Shown: positions 1-8,946 of the stretch, one piece after another
How the letters are laid out: the number at the start of each line of letters is the position of its first letter
How positions within the stretch are numbered: the first letter of the stretch is position 1
From: an uncultured Alphaproteobacteria bacterium
Lineage (GTDB): Bacteria; Pseudomonadota; Alphaproteobacteria; HIMB59; GCA-002718135
Assembly (NCBI GenBank): GCA_902577425.1
Contig: CACGZD010000002.1
Span: 1-64,000 of the forward strand
Direction: 5' to 3'
DNA length: 64,000 nt
Program-made: the position numbers and the translations under genes
Notes under the pieces: generated by a model
What the model was told of the DNA's origin: nothing
Databases searched by the model: none
What the model saw: the letters and a program-made list of their open reading frames with translations, nothing else

Positions 1-353
1 TAAAAGATAATGGATTGACTAACAACAACCATCTTTATATTACTTTTATGACAAATCATAAAAAAGTTTACTTGCCAAATTGGATCAAACAAAGATATCC
101 TGATCAAATGACTATAGTTATTCAGTATGAATATCAAGATCTTAAGGTAAATGAAAATGATTTTTCAATTACACTTTCATTTAATGATATTAATACAAAT
201 TTAAAAATTGGATATAGTTCTATAATTTCTTTTTCTGATCCTTCTGCTAACTTTGGTCTCATATTACAAAAAAATAAATTGCAAAAAAAAGTGCAAAAAA
301 AAATATCTAAAAAAGATAATATAATTAAATTCTCAAATTATAAAAAAAATTAA
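1..353 (+). CDS. sspB: SspB-family ClpXP adaptor (5' end outside window)
   Basis: The reading frame is open to the left edge, so the TTG start given by the ORF track at 15 is an artefact and the true start lies outside the window. The visible part matches the SspB substrate-binding fold: a HLYITF strand, YPDQMTIVIQ, then LSF and FSDPSANFGL. SspB tethers ssrA-tagged and other substrates to the ClpXP protease. The C-terminus is a lysine-rich linker ending in NIIKFSNYKK. This resembles the hydrophobic-plus-basic tail (XB motif) that binds ClpX, an inference from position and pattern. The stop overlaps the convergent gpmA stop by a few bases. Confidence 0.85.
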   Translation, partial: KDNGLTNNNHLYITFMTNHKKVYLPNWIKQRYPDQMTIVIQYEYQDLKVNENDFSITLSFNDINTNLKIGYSSIISFSDPSANFGLILQKNKLQKKVQKKISKKDNIIKFSNYKKN

Positions 354-979
354 TCCAAGTAGTAGTGATTTTTTAATATTCCTTGATCATAATCTAAACA
401 TAAAGGACTTCCAGTAGGAAGTTCTATAGATGAGATTTCTTTAGGTTTATACATTCCAACTTTAATCATTATTGCTCTTAGGGAATTGCCATGTGCTACT
501 ATTAAAATATTTTTTTCAATAATTAAAAGAGGTTCAATATATTTTTCAAAATATGGACCAACTCTTCCAACTACTTCCTCTAAGCTTTCTCCTCCGGGTG
601 GTGGAGTATCATATGATCTTCTCCAAATATGTACTTGTTTTTCGCCATATTTATCTGCTGTTTCTTTTTTATTTAAACCTACTAATTTACCATAATCTCT
701 TTCGTTAAGTTGTTTATCTTTAGTCATAATCAATTGATTATTATTCCAAAGATGCAAAATATCCATTTGTTTAATTGCAATTTCAGCTGTTTTATTTGCT
801 CTTTGCAATACACTACTAAAAATAACATCTATTTTAATATTATTTTTTTTCATCAATATCCCAGCATTATTTGCTTCTGCAATACCTTTTTCGGTAAGAG
901 GTATGTCTTTCCAACCGGTAAATTTATTTTGTAAATTCCACTGACTTTGTCCATGTCTTAAAAGAATTAATTTACTCAT
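350..979 (-). CDS. gpmA: 2,3-bisphosphoglycerate-dependent phosphoglycerate mutase
   Basis: This is a histidine phosphatase family protein of 209 aa. It interconverts 3- and 2-phosphoglycerate in glycolysis and gluconeogenesis in the cytoplasm. The N-terminal LILLRHGQSQWN carries the phospho-accepting His at residue 9. Other signatures visible are FTGWKDIPLTEKG, LNERDYGKL (catalytic Glu) and VAHGNSLRA (second active-site His), with the PPPGGESL loop between. It is slightly shorter than the 228-250 aa forms, as is common for alphaproteobacterial GpmA. It is divergent from fumC with a 69-base spacer. Confidence 0.95.
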   Translation of the reverse strand: MSKLILLRHGQSQWNLQNKFTGWKDIPLTEKGIAEANNAGILMKKNNIKIDVIFSSVLQRANKTAEIAIKQMDILHLWNNNQLIMTKDKQLNERDYGKLVGLNKKETADKYGEKQVHIWRRSYDTPPPGGESLEEVVGRVGPYFEKYIEPLLIIEKNILIVAHGNSLRAIMIKVGMYKPKEISSIELPTGSPLCLDYDQGILKNHYYLD

Positions 980-1048
980 ATATGAAATATTTTTAATTTT
1001 TTTTATTGTTTGTGTTATACAAAAAAATGATTAAAATTATAATAAAAA

Positions 1049-2434
1049 ATGAAAAAAAAATTTCGTACTGAAAATGATAGTCTTGGTAGTAAAAATATAG
1101 AAAATTCTAGATTATGGGGAGCACAAACTCAAAGATCACTAGAAAACTTTAGAATAGGAAATGAAAAAATTCCAGAAGAAATTATTGTTGCATTAGGATA
1201 TCAAAAAAAAGCAGCCGCATTAGCTAACATTCAACTTGGAAAATTGAATAGAAAAATAGGTAATGCTATTATTAAAGCATGTAATGAAGTAATTAACTTA
1301 AATTTAATTGATGAATTCCCTCTTCTAATATGGCAGGCAGGATCTGGAACTCAAACAAACATGAATGCTAACGAAGTTATAAGTAATCACGCAATTAAAT
1401 CTCTCAAAGGAAAAATCGGTTCAAAAAAACCTGTTCATCCAAATGATCATGTTAATTTATCTCAATCTTCAAATGATACTTTCCCTACAGTAATGCATAT
1501 TGCATGCAATAGTATAATAGAAAATAAACTAATAGATTCAATTGATAATTTAATTAAGATTTTATCTAATAAATCTAGAAATTATAATAATATAATTAAA
1601 ATTGGACGTACACATACTCAGGATGCTACACCCATTACATTAGGCCAAGTATTTTCAGGATATCTTGAACAAATAAAAAAAAATAAAAAAAGAATATTAG
1701 AAGCAAAAAAAGAATTACATTTTTTAGTTCAAGGGGGTACTGCTGTAGGCACAGGAATTAATTCTCCAAAAAATTTTGATAAGTATTTCTGTAAAAATTT
1801 ATCAAAACTTACTAAATGTATTTATAAACCTGCATTAAATAAGTTTGAAGGAATAGCATCACATGATTCTTTAATAAATTTATCGGGAGCTTTAAATAAT
1901 CTTGCTACTTCTTTATTTAAAATATCAAATGATTTAAGATTTTTAGCATCCGGACCAAGAGCTGGACTTGGTGAAATAATATTACCAGCTAATGAGCCAG
2001 GATCTTCAATTATGCCAGGTAAAATAAATCCAACCCAAATAGAAGCTTTATCTATGGTTTGTGCTCAAGTAATGGGTAATAATTTAACAGTGAGTTTTGC
2101 TGTTTCACAAGGTCACTTCGAATTAAATACCTTCAAACCTGTTATTTGTTATAATCTTATTCAATCTATTAATATAGTCTCTGACTCTATTAATAGTTTT
2201 GTTAATAATTGTCTCAAAGGTATCAAGCCTAATAGAAAAAAAATAAATGAAAACTTATTTAATTCACTTATGCTTGTTACTGCTTTAAATGACTTTATTG
2301 GCTATGATAATGCTGCTAAAATAGCAAAGAAAGCCTTTAAAGAAAATTTAACTTTAAAACAAGCAGCAATAAAACTAAATTTAGTAGATATAAAAAAATT
2401 TGATAAAATTGTACAACCAAAGAAAATGGTTTAA
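1049..2434 (+). CDS. fumC: Class II fumarate hydratase
   Basis: At 461 aa this matches the usual length of iron-free class II fumarase, which converts fumarate to L-malate in the TCA cycle. The superfamily signature GSSIMPGKINPTQ starts near residue 318. Upstream are GSGTQTNMNANEVISN, HPNDHVNLSQSSNDTFPT and GRTHTQDATP, which line the active site of FumC rather than of aspartase or argininosuccinate lyase. Aspartate ammonia-lyase is the nearest alternative, but these blocks favour fumarase. It stands alone on the plus strand and converges on lpxC with a 5-base gap. Confidence 0.93.
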   Translation: MKKKFRTENDSLGSKNIENSRLWGAQTQRSLENFRIGNEKIPEEIIVALGYQKKAAALANIQLGKLNRKIGNAIIKACNEVINLNLIDEFPLLIWQAGSGTQTNMNANEVISNHAIKSLKGKIGSKKPVHPNDHVNLSQSSNDTFPTVMHIACNSIIENKLIDSIDNLIKILSNKSRNYNNIIKIGRTHTQDATPITLGQVFSGYLEQIKKNKKRILEAKKELHFLVQGGTAVGTGINSPKNFDKYFCKNLSKLTKCIYKPALNKFEGIASHDSLINLSGALNNLATSLFKISNDLRFLASGPRAGLGEIILPANEPGSSIMPGKINPTQIEALSMVCAQVMGNNLTVSFAVSQGHFELNTFKPVICYNLIQSINIVSDSINSFVNNCLKGIKPNRKKINENLFNSLMLVTALNDFIGYDNAAKIAKKAFKENLTLKQAAIKLNLVDIKKFDKIVQPKKMV

Positions 2435-2439
2435 TTAAG

Positions 2440-3312
2440 TTATATTATGTCAAAATTAGATTTGTCTGAAAACAGTTCTTTTAATAATTGATTATTTAAA
2501 AAGTGACCTGATTTATTACCATAAAAATAACCCTGAATTGGTTTACCTGCTAAATATAAATCTCCAATAGAGTCTAATATTTTATGTCGTACAAATTCAT
2601 CATTAAATCTTAAACCTTCTTTATTCAAAATATTTTTTTCACCTACTACTACAGCATTATCTAAAGAACCTCCAAGTGCTAATCCATTAGCTTGCAAATA
2701 ATCAACATCTTTCTCAAAGCCAAAAGTTCGAGCAGAAGAAATATCAGTTTTATAATTTCCATTTATTAATTGAAGTTGACAAGCTTGTTTGCTTACTAAT
2801 TGACTTTCAAAATCAATTTCAAAATCAATCGAAAATTGTTTATTAGGAGTGATCTTTGCATAACTATCATTATTAGAAACTAAAATTTCTTTCTTCACAG
2901 AAATTATTTTACGAGGCGTTTCTTGATTTACTATGCCACTATTTTCTAATTCTTCCACGAAAGGTAAAGAGCTGCCATCCATAATGGGAACTTCAAGATT
3001 ATTAATTAGTATATTAACATTATCAATATGCATACCAGATAAAGCACTCATTAAATGTTCAATTGTAGAAACACTAACACCTTTTTCATTACTTATAGTT
3101 GTACATAAATTGGTAGATGTAACATTTGACCACAAAGCCAAGACTATATTGTCTTTAATCAAATCAGTTCTTATAAACTTTATGCCATTATTAACTTTAG
3201 CTGGCTCAATAGTAATTGTAACCTTTTTGCCTGAGTGAAGGCCTATTCCACTCAAAGAAAAACTTTTTTTTATTGTTTGTTGATTTGAGGATATATTCGA
3301 ATTTGCTATCAT
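2440..3312 (-). CDS. lpxC: UDP-3-O-acyl-N-acetylglucosamine deacetylase
   Basis: LpxC is the zinc deacetylase that carries out the committed step of lipid A synthesis. The 290 aa length is near the usual 300. Diagnostic blocks are FSLSGIGLHSGKKV at the N-terminus, STIEHLMSALSGM (zinc His), MDGSSLPFV, SSARTFGFEKDVD, HKILDSIGDLYLAG (zinc His and Asp) and a late GHFLNN His. The gene follows ftsZ on the same strand, the order seen in many Proteobacteria. A strong hairpin lies between them, ending 6 bases before this ATG, and no Shine-Dalgarno sequence is visible. Expression is therefore probably not simple read-through from ftsZ. Confidence 0.95.
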   Translation of the reverse strand: MIANSNISSNQQTIKKSFSLSGIGLHSGKKVTITIEPAKVNNGIKFIRTDLIKDNIVLALWSNVTSTNLCTTISNEKGVSVSTIEHLMSALSGMHIDNVNILINNLEVPIMDGSSLPFVEELENSGIVNQETPRKIISVKKEILVSNNDSYAKITPNKQFSIDFEIDFESQLVSKQACQLQLINGNYKTDISSARTFGFEKDVDYLQANGLALGGSLDNAVVVGEKNILNKEGLRFNDEFVRHKILDSIGDLYLAGKPIQGYFYGNKSGHFLNNQLLKELFSDKSNFDII

Positions 3313-3318
3313 TTTTTT

Positions 3319-3345
3319 AAAAAGTGCTGTTTTGCAGCACTTTTT
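3319..3345 (-). terminator. Hairpin terminator or attenuator between ftsZ and lpxC
   Basis: On the minus strand GTGCTG pairs with CAGCAC around a 5-base loop. The stem is extended by five A:T pairs and followed by a T run, so it has the form of an intrinsic terminator. It is symmetrical and could work in both directions. Its T tract runs almost into the lpxC start codon, which is unusual for a plain terminator placed between two co-oriented genes. Confidence 0.75.
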
Positions 3346-3409
3346 CTATTACATATTATTTATTAGTTTCACAATTAACTGAATATTACTAAATATTTCA
3401 GCAATATAC

Positions 3410-5044
3410 TTAATTTGCCTGCCTTCTTAAAAAAGTAGGTATATCTAGCAATTCTTCATCTTCAGGATCTTGATTAAATTCTTCTTCAACCATTGTTTCT
3501 TCAGGAGAAAACTCTTTTTTCTCATTTAAATCATGATTTTTTTCATTAATTTTAATTGAATCATTAATATTTTCTTCAATTTTTGGTTCCATTTTTTCGC
3601 TATTTTCAGAAACTTCCTTTTGTTCTTGATTGTCAAGAGTATCAAATAAACTTAACCTTCTAACACTAGTTTTTATTTCTGGGTTTAAGTCAACACTTGG
3701 CTCATTATTCTCAATAACTTCATCTGCAATTCTATGATTTTCTAATACTTCTTCTTCTAAATCATCAGAAGATGTATCCTTGTTTAAGACAGATTGCTCA
3801 TCTAAAATTTCTTCATCATCTGAATCCATAGAGTTTTGAGTTAATATTTCTTTAGAAGAAACATCTTCTATTCTATTTTCCAAAGATTCAGAAATTGTAT
3901 CATTTTCAGATAATGAGTTTGTTTCAGAGTCAATATTATCCAAAGCAAATTCTTCATTAGATTCATTAGATAACTTAACTTCTTCATTATTATCTGAATG
4001 TTCAGTATATACTGAATTATCTATAGAAATAGTGTTTGAATTAATATTTGTTAGAGGTTTTGCAGATAAAACTGAGTTAGCATCTATCCCTGTAGCAACT
4101 ATACTTACACGCACAAGACCCTCTAACCTATCATCACAAGTTGTTCCATAAATAATATTAGCTTCTTCATCAACTTCCTGTTTAATACGATTAGCTGCTT
4201 CATCTACTTCATATAAAGTAATATCACTGCCTCCAGTTATATTAATAATTAATCCCTTTGCACCCTTAAGAGAAACATCGTCAATTAATGGGTTTGCTAT
4301 AGCGGCCTCAGCTGCAGCGATTGCTCTTCCTTCACCTGAAGCTTCACCTGTTCCCATCATTGCTTTGCCCATTTCAGACATTACAGTCTTTACATCAGAA
4401 AAATCCAAATTGATTAATCCTGGTTGAACCATTAAATCAGTAACACCTCTTACCCCAGCATATAAAACATCATCAGCCATTTTAAATGCATCAGCAAAAG
4501 TTGTTTTTTCATTTGCAATACGGAATAAATTTTGATTAGGAATTGTTAAAAGTGTATCTACATATTGTTGTAATTCTTCTAAACCTTTATCAGCTAATTC
4601 CATTCTTTTAGAACCTTCAAAATGAAAAGGTTTTGTCACCACTCCAACTGTTAAAATACCTTTCTCTCTTGCAAGCTGTGCTATTACGGGAGCAGCTCCA
4701 GTGCCTGTACCACCTCCCATACCTGCAGCAATAAAAAGCATGTGACTGCCTTCAAGCATTTGACCTATTTCATTTAAAGTTTCTTCAGCTGCTTGCCTAC
4801 CTAAATCGGGGCGCATTCCTGCACCTAAACCTCTTGTACTTTGAACACCTAATTGAATTTTTTTCTTACAACTTGAATTTTGAAGAGCTTGAGCGTCAGT
4901 ATTTGCTATTACAAAATCAACTCCTTCAAGATTAGAGTTAATCATATTATTTACTGCGTTACCTCCTGAACCACCCACCCCAAGAACTGTTATTTGTGGA
5001 TGTAAGTTTTCACCTACATCTGGTATAGAAATGTTTATAGTCAT
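3410..5044 (-). CDS. ftsZ: Cell division protein FtsZ with long acidic linker
   Basis: FtsZ is the tubulin-like GTPase that forms the cytokinetic Z-ring. The globular core of about 320 residues carries [20 protein letters not shown], the GTP-binding [10 protein letters not shown] loop and the [12 protein letters not shown]7 loop region. After it comes an unusually long, low-complexity linker of about 200 residues rich in Glu, Asp, Asn and Ser. The C-terminal peptide DIPTFLRRQ binds FtsA and other membrane partners. The total of 544 aa exceeds the 383 aa of E. coli but fits alphaproteobacterial FtsZ proteins with extended linkers. GGAG lies about 8 bases before the ATG. An 83-base gap to ftsA may hold its own promoter. 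Confidence 0.97.
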   Translation of the reverse strand: MTINISIPDVGENLHPQITVLGVGGSGGNAVNNMINSNLEGVDFVIANTDAQALQNSSCKKKIQLGVQSTRGLGAGMRPDLGRQAAEETLNEIGQMLEGSHMLFIAAGMGGGTGTGAAPVIAQLAREKGILTVGVVTKPFHFEGSKRMELADKGLEELQQYVDTLLTIPNQNLFRIANEKTTFADAFKMADDVLYAGVRGVTDLMVQPGLINLDFSDVKTVMSEMGKAMMGTGEASGEGRAIAAAEAAIANPLIDDVSLKGAKGLIINITGGSDITLYEVDEAANRIKQEVDEEANIIYGTTCDDRLEGLVRVSIVATGIDANSVLSAKPLTNINSNTISIDNSVYTEHSDNNEEVKLSNESNEEFALDNIDSETNSLSENDTISESLENRIEDVSSKEILTQNSMDSDDEEILDEQSVLNKDTSSDDLEEEVLENHRIADEVIENNEPSVDLNPEIKTSVRRLSLFDTLDNQEQKEVSENSEKMEPKIEENINDSIKINEKNHDLNEKKEFSPEETMVEEEFNQDPEDEELLDIPTFLRRQAN

Positions 5045-5127
5045 TTATTTTCTCCGCCGTTTTTTTACATTTTTAACGATTTACCTTCGAAACCGTCAAT
5101 AAATATAACTATATGTTGTATGTTATA

Positions 5128-6348
5128 TTATATATATTGATCTAGCCAAGAAGAAAAACGTTGAAATATAGAGTTTTTTCTTAAATTTTGGCTTTTTTTA
5201 AGAAAATTTACTTCATAATGCTGTTTATTATAGAAAACTGCCCCTAAAGTTTGTGCAAACTGAGGTCCAGAAAATTCTTTTTTTGTCCCTAGTATCAAAG
5301 TTGGTTTTTCTAATCTTACATTACTATCAAAAATAATCTGAGCATAATCTGCAATACCTTCTAATTGAGAGCCTCCACCTGTTAATATTAAGTTTTTAAT
5401 TCTTTTTCTATGAAGATTATATTGTTTTAATTTTTGCCATACTAACTCTAATGTTTCTTCAACTCTAGGCTTGATTATGGAATTAATAGTATTGCGATTT
5501 ATTTGTTTAAATTGTTTTTCATCCGATGAATACAAAGGTACCTCAATAATCTCATATTCGTCACTTGGAGAAGATATAACAGAACCGTATAAAGTTTTTA
5601 GTCTTTCAGCACTTTCTTTGGTAGTTGAAACTCCTCTAGCAATATCATTTGTTATATTTTTACTTCCAACATTTACTGAGTCACAAAAAATTAATTTAGA
5701 GTTTTCAAAAACAGCTAAAGAAGTTGATGAATCACCAAGATCAATACAAATACTACCCAAATCTTTATCATCTTTATTTAGAGTAGATAATGCTGAAGAA
5801 AGCGGTGTGGGTATAAAATTTTCAATATGAATATCCAATTCTTTAAACAAATTCAAATAAGTATTTATAATATTTTTATCTACTGAAAGTTTATAAAAAT
5901 TAAGATTTAATTTTTTTACATAATTTCCCAAAGGACTTCCTGAAATAGTTTTATTATCAAGATCATAATTTATAATATAGTTCATTAAAGTTTGATGAGT
6001 CATTGATTCTTCAAAAAATTCCGATCTATTGATAGCTTTTTTAAGATGAAGCTCACTTACGAGTTCATTTTCTATTTCTATTTCAGAGTTATAAAATAAA
6101 GAATTAGAGTTAATTAAAGGCACATTAAGATTTATTGATTTTATTTCTGTTACAGACTCTTTTGCTGCAGCATTAACTACCTCTAATACTTCTTGTTTAA
6201 TTGAATTATAATTTGTAAAGGAACCTTTGTTCACATTAGATGTAGGTAAACTAACAAAAGATAATATTTTAGGTTTATCTAATTCTTTTAAGTCACAAAC
6301 AACACATGAGATTTTTGAATTTCCTATATCTACTCCTACTTTAATCAT
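5128..6348 (-). CDS. ftsA: Cell division protein FtsA
   Basis: FtsA is an actin-like ATPase that anchors FtsZ filaments to the inner membrane. The 406 aa protein shows the phosphate-1 motif GVDIGNSKISCVV at the N-terminus, a phosphate-2 motif SICIDLGDSSTSLAVF and the adenosine motif ILTGGGSQLEGI. The last residues, SIFQRFSSWLDQYI, fit the amphipathic membrane-targeting helix. The start overlaps the end of ftsQ by 8 bases (ATGATTAA), which suggests translational coupling. Confidence 0.94.
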   Translation of the reverse strand: MIKVGVDIGNSKISCVVCDLKELDKPKILSFVSLPTSNVNKGSFTNYNSIKQEVLEVVNAAAKESVTEIKSINLNVPLINSNSLFYNSEIEIENELVSELHLKKAINRSEFFEESMTHQTLMNYIINYDLDNKTISGSPLGNYVKKLNLNFYKLSVDKNIINTYLNLFKELDIHIENFIPTPLSSALSTLNKDDKDLGSICIDLGDSSTSLAVFENSKLIFCDSVNVGSKNITNDIARGVSTTKESAERLKTLYGSVISSPSDEYEIIEVPLYSSDEKQFKQINRNTINSIIKPRVEETLELVWQKLKQYNLHRKRIKNLILTGGGSQLEGIADYAQIIFDSNVRLEKPTLILGTKKEFSGPQFAQTLGAVFYNKQHYEVNFLKKSQNLRKNSIFQRFSSWLDQYI

Positions 6349-7117
6349 TTAAGGTGTTTCTATATTTTATTATAGCTTGGTTAGGTATTCTTAAATCAAT
6401 AATTTCAATATCTTTTAAATCTTTATTAGATAAATTTGAATATATTTTTTTATAATTTTCTATGGCTTTTTTAATATTTACTTCAGGTAGTTTTAAAACA
6501 ATCATGTTCTTTAATTTTATGTTCCACCTCCTGTTCTCAATAAATGTTGCAGTTTTTATGCTTCTCATAATATCTTTATCTATTTTTAAAATTAAATTTT
6601 TTGAATTATTTATTGAATTTTCTCCATAAAAAATTATTAAATTTTCAAAATCATGATTATTATCTAATATTTCTAGAACAACTAAATTATTACTAAACAG
6701 TATTATTTGATTATTACTCTCAAAAATTCCCATTGGAATTTCTTCTTTGATATTTACTGTTAATGTATTTTTATAATCATTTCTTATATTAACCTCATGA
6801 ATCCATTTATTTTTTTTAATTTCATCTGAAATTTTTTTAACTGGTATTAAAAAAACAGAATAATTTTTAAATTTGTTAATAGGTAACAGTATTTCAGTTT
6901 TATTAATATTTTTTAAACCAAAAACTTCAATTTTTTCTAAATTATAGTTATATTTAGTTGAATATTCTTGGACTAAGTATGATGTAATATCAGTAAATTT
7001 GTTAAAACTTAAGTATAAATAAACAAAGAAAAAAATAAGTAATGACAAAAATAATGTGTTAATTGTAAAAAATCTTTTTTTTCTTTTATTTTTAAATCGA
7101 TTTTTCACAAAGAACAT
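6341..7117 (-). CDS. ftsQ: Cell division protein FtsQ
   Basis: FtsQ is the bitopic inner-membrane scaffold of the divisome. The 258 aa protein has a basic N-terminus, one transmembrane helix at about residues 18-38, and a POTRA-type segment starting near YNLEKIEVFGLKNI. A periplasmic beta domain follows. The sequence is poorly conserved, as is normal for FtsQ, so identification rests on topology, the POTRA pattern and position between ddl and ftsA. The start overlaps the ddl stop by 13 bases and the end overlaps ftsA by 8. Confidence 0.88.
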   Translation of the reverse strand: MFFVKNRFKNKRKKRFFTINTLFLSLLIFFFVYLYLSFNKFTDITSYLVQEYSTKYNYNLEKIEVFGLKNINKTEILLPINKFKNYSVFLIPVKKISDEIKKNKWIHEVNIRNDYKNTLTVNIKEEIPMGIFESNNQIILFSNNLVVLEILDNNHDFENLIIFYGENSINNSKNLILKIDKDIMRSIKTATFIENRRWNIKLKNMIVLKLPEVNIKKAIENYKKIYSNLSNKDLKDIEIIDLRIPNQAIIKYRNTLND

Positions 7118-8049
7118 TCAATCAAATTTTTTATCATTTGATCGAAAGAGGTTTTTTTATATTTTAATTGTTCGGGCAAAAGGGATAACGCTGTTAGTCC
7201 GGGCTGTGTATTAATTTCTATAAAATAAATTTTATCATTATAATATATAAAATCAGATCTACTTAATCCTCTACAGTTAATTGTATCGTGAGCTATTTTT
7301 GCATATTCTTTACATGTTTCGTAAGCTTTTTCTGGAATTTTAGCCGGCAATATATGTTTTGCTATGTTGGGAGAATATTTAGCTTTATAGTTAAAAAATT
7401 CCATATTAGATATAACTTCAGTAACTTCTAAGGCAGTACTTTTTTTATTTTTTTCTATAACTGCAACTGTTAATTCTCTTCCTTGAATATATTTTTCACA
7501 CAACAACTCTTGATGTTTTTTATATAAAGATAAGTTTTTTTTAAGATCTTTTGCAAACGAATTGATGTCATTAATGTCCTTAAAAATTTTTACTCCAAAA
7601 CTAGATCCACTGGATGTGGGCTTTAATACAAATGAACCTAATTTTAAAAAAATTTTAATTAACTTTTCTTTATTTATTAATCTGTTCTCTAAAATTTTAT
7701 GATCTGGCATTAATATTTTAGTGTTTTTTAATATTTTTTTTGTTAATTTTTTATTAAAACCTAACTTAGAAGCCTCTGAATTTGAATGAGTAAACTTAAA
7801 TGATAAATTTTCGAGTAATTTTTGTATTTGTCCATCTTCCCCAAATGGACCATGTAAAGCATTAATACATATATATTTATTATTAAAATTGCTTATTTTT
7901 TCTTCAAAATTTTTCGGAGAAACTAGTAAAGATTTAAATTCTATATTTTGATTAAATAATGATTTTTTAATTTCTTTAGCTGTAGCTAGAGAAACCTCAT
8001 GTTCCTCATTAAAACCTCCTTCTAAAACTAAAATTTTATTTTTTTCCAT
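7105..8049 (-). CDS. ddl: D-alanine--D-alanine ligase
   Basis: This ATP-grasp enzyme of 314 aa joins two D-Ala residues for the peptidoglycan stem peptide. Visible motifs are LEGGFNEEHEVSL at the N-terminus, LHGPFGEDGQIQ, the ATP-binding VLKPTSSGSSFGV and the C-terminal metal and active-site block FIEINTQPGLT. It is the compact DdlB type that usually sits in dcw clusters. It starts directly after murB with no spacer and overlaps ftsQ at its end. Confidence 0.94.
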   Translation of the reverse strand: MEKNKILVLEGGFNEEHEVSLATAKEIKKSLFNQNIEFKSLLVSPKNFEEKISNFNNKYICINALHGPFGEDGQIQKLLENLSFKFTHSNSEASKLGFNKKLTKKILKNTKILMPDHKILENRLINKEKLIKIFLKLGSFVLKPTSSGSSFGVKIFKDINDINSFAKDLKKNLSLYKKHQELLCEKYIQGRELTVAVIEKNKKSTALEVTEVISNMEFFNYKAKYSPNIAKHILPAKIPEKAYETCKEYAKIAHDTINCRGLSRSDFIYYNDKIYFIEINTQPGLTALSLLPEQLKYKKTSFDQMIKNLIECSL

Positions 8050-8946
8050 CTACTTCTGTCCTATAATTTTAATTTCCCATTCTAATTTAATTTTAAATTT
8101 ATCATATACTCTCTTTATAATTTTATTTCCTAATTCTTCAATCTGACTTGCGGTTCCTTCTTGTTTATTTACTAGGAAATTTGCATGTTTGTTACTAACA
8201 AATATTCCGCCTTCTGAAAGACCTTTGCAATTAGACATTTCAATTAGTTTTGCTGCAAAATTATTTTTTGGATTTTTAAATGTGCTTCCACTTGTTTTTT
8301 CTTTAATGGGCTGAGTTTTTTCTCTAATAAGTTTAATTTCATTAACTTTTTTTTCTATTTCATTTTTATCTCCGTAATTAGATTGAAAGTTAGCTGATAT
8401 AATTATATCACCTTCAGGTAAGTGAGATTGTCTATAGTTTAATTTTAAGTTTTTTTTATTAATAGTCTTTATTTCTCCTTTATAATTCATTGTTTTAATA
8501 TCTATTAATATTTCTTTTGTTTCTGATCCAAAACATCCTGCATTCATTTTAACAGCACCACCAATAGTTCCGGGGATGCCTGAATAAAATTCAAAATTTT
8601 TTAAATTATTTAGTAAGGCAAATTTTGATAAGTTTATATCGAGAATACTTGCTCCAACTTCTAATGAATTTTTCTTTAATTTAATCTGATTAAAATTTTT
8701 TCCTAGCTTGATTAAAACACCTTCATATCCCTTATCTCTTACAAGAATATTTGATCCTACTCCTATTATTTCATAAGGAATATCTCCTATATTTTTTAAA
8801 ATAATGCTTAATTCTTTTTCATTATCTACAACACAAAATACTTTAGCTTTTCCTCCAGTTCTAAACCAAACATTTTTTGAAGTATCATAATTGTAATAGA
8901 ATTTAGTCTTAAAATTATAATCAATTTTATCTATTATTTCTCTCAC
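8050..8946 (-). CDS. murB: UDP-N-acetylenolpyruvoylglucosamine reductase
   Basis: MurB is the FAD enzyme that reduces UDP-GlcNAc-enolpyruvate to UDP-MurNAc. The 298 aa protein has the FAD-binding segment EIIGVGSNILVRD, SGIPGTIGGAVKMNAG, YRQSHLP and the catalytic-region SGSTFKNP. It ends in a short C-terminal domain with LSEGGIFVSNKHANFLVN. The length and motif set fit the shorter type II MurB without the extra E. coli insert. Its ATG overlaps the murC stop by 4 bases. Confidence 0.95.
   Translation of the reverse strand: MREIIDKIDYNFKTKFYYNYDTSKNVWFRTGGKAKVFCVVDNEKELSIILKNIGDIPYEIIGVGSNILVRDKGYEGVLIKLGKNFNQIKLKKNSLEVGASILDINLSKFALLNNLKNFEFYSGIPGTIGGAVKMNAGCFGSETKEILIDIKTMNYKGEIKTINKKNLKLNYRQSHLPEGDIIISANFQSNYGDKNEIEKKVNEIKLIREKTQPIKEKTSGSTFKNPKNNFAAKLIEMSNCKGLSEGGIFVSNKHANFLVNKQEGTASQIEELGNKIIKRVYDKFKIKLEWEIKIIGQK

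Noticed and set aside
15-20. TTG start of the first ORF as the true sspB start
   Set aside because: The frame is open to base 3 and the residues before it (KDNG) fit the family just before HLYITF, so the gene begins outside the window.
486-934. ORFs of 69 and 74 aa on the plus strand inside gpmA
   Set aside because: Shadows of the gpmA frame on the opposite strand; composition is typical of antisense frames in AT-rich coding DNA and there are no start signals.
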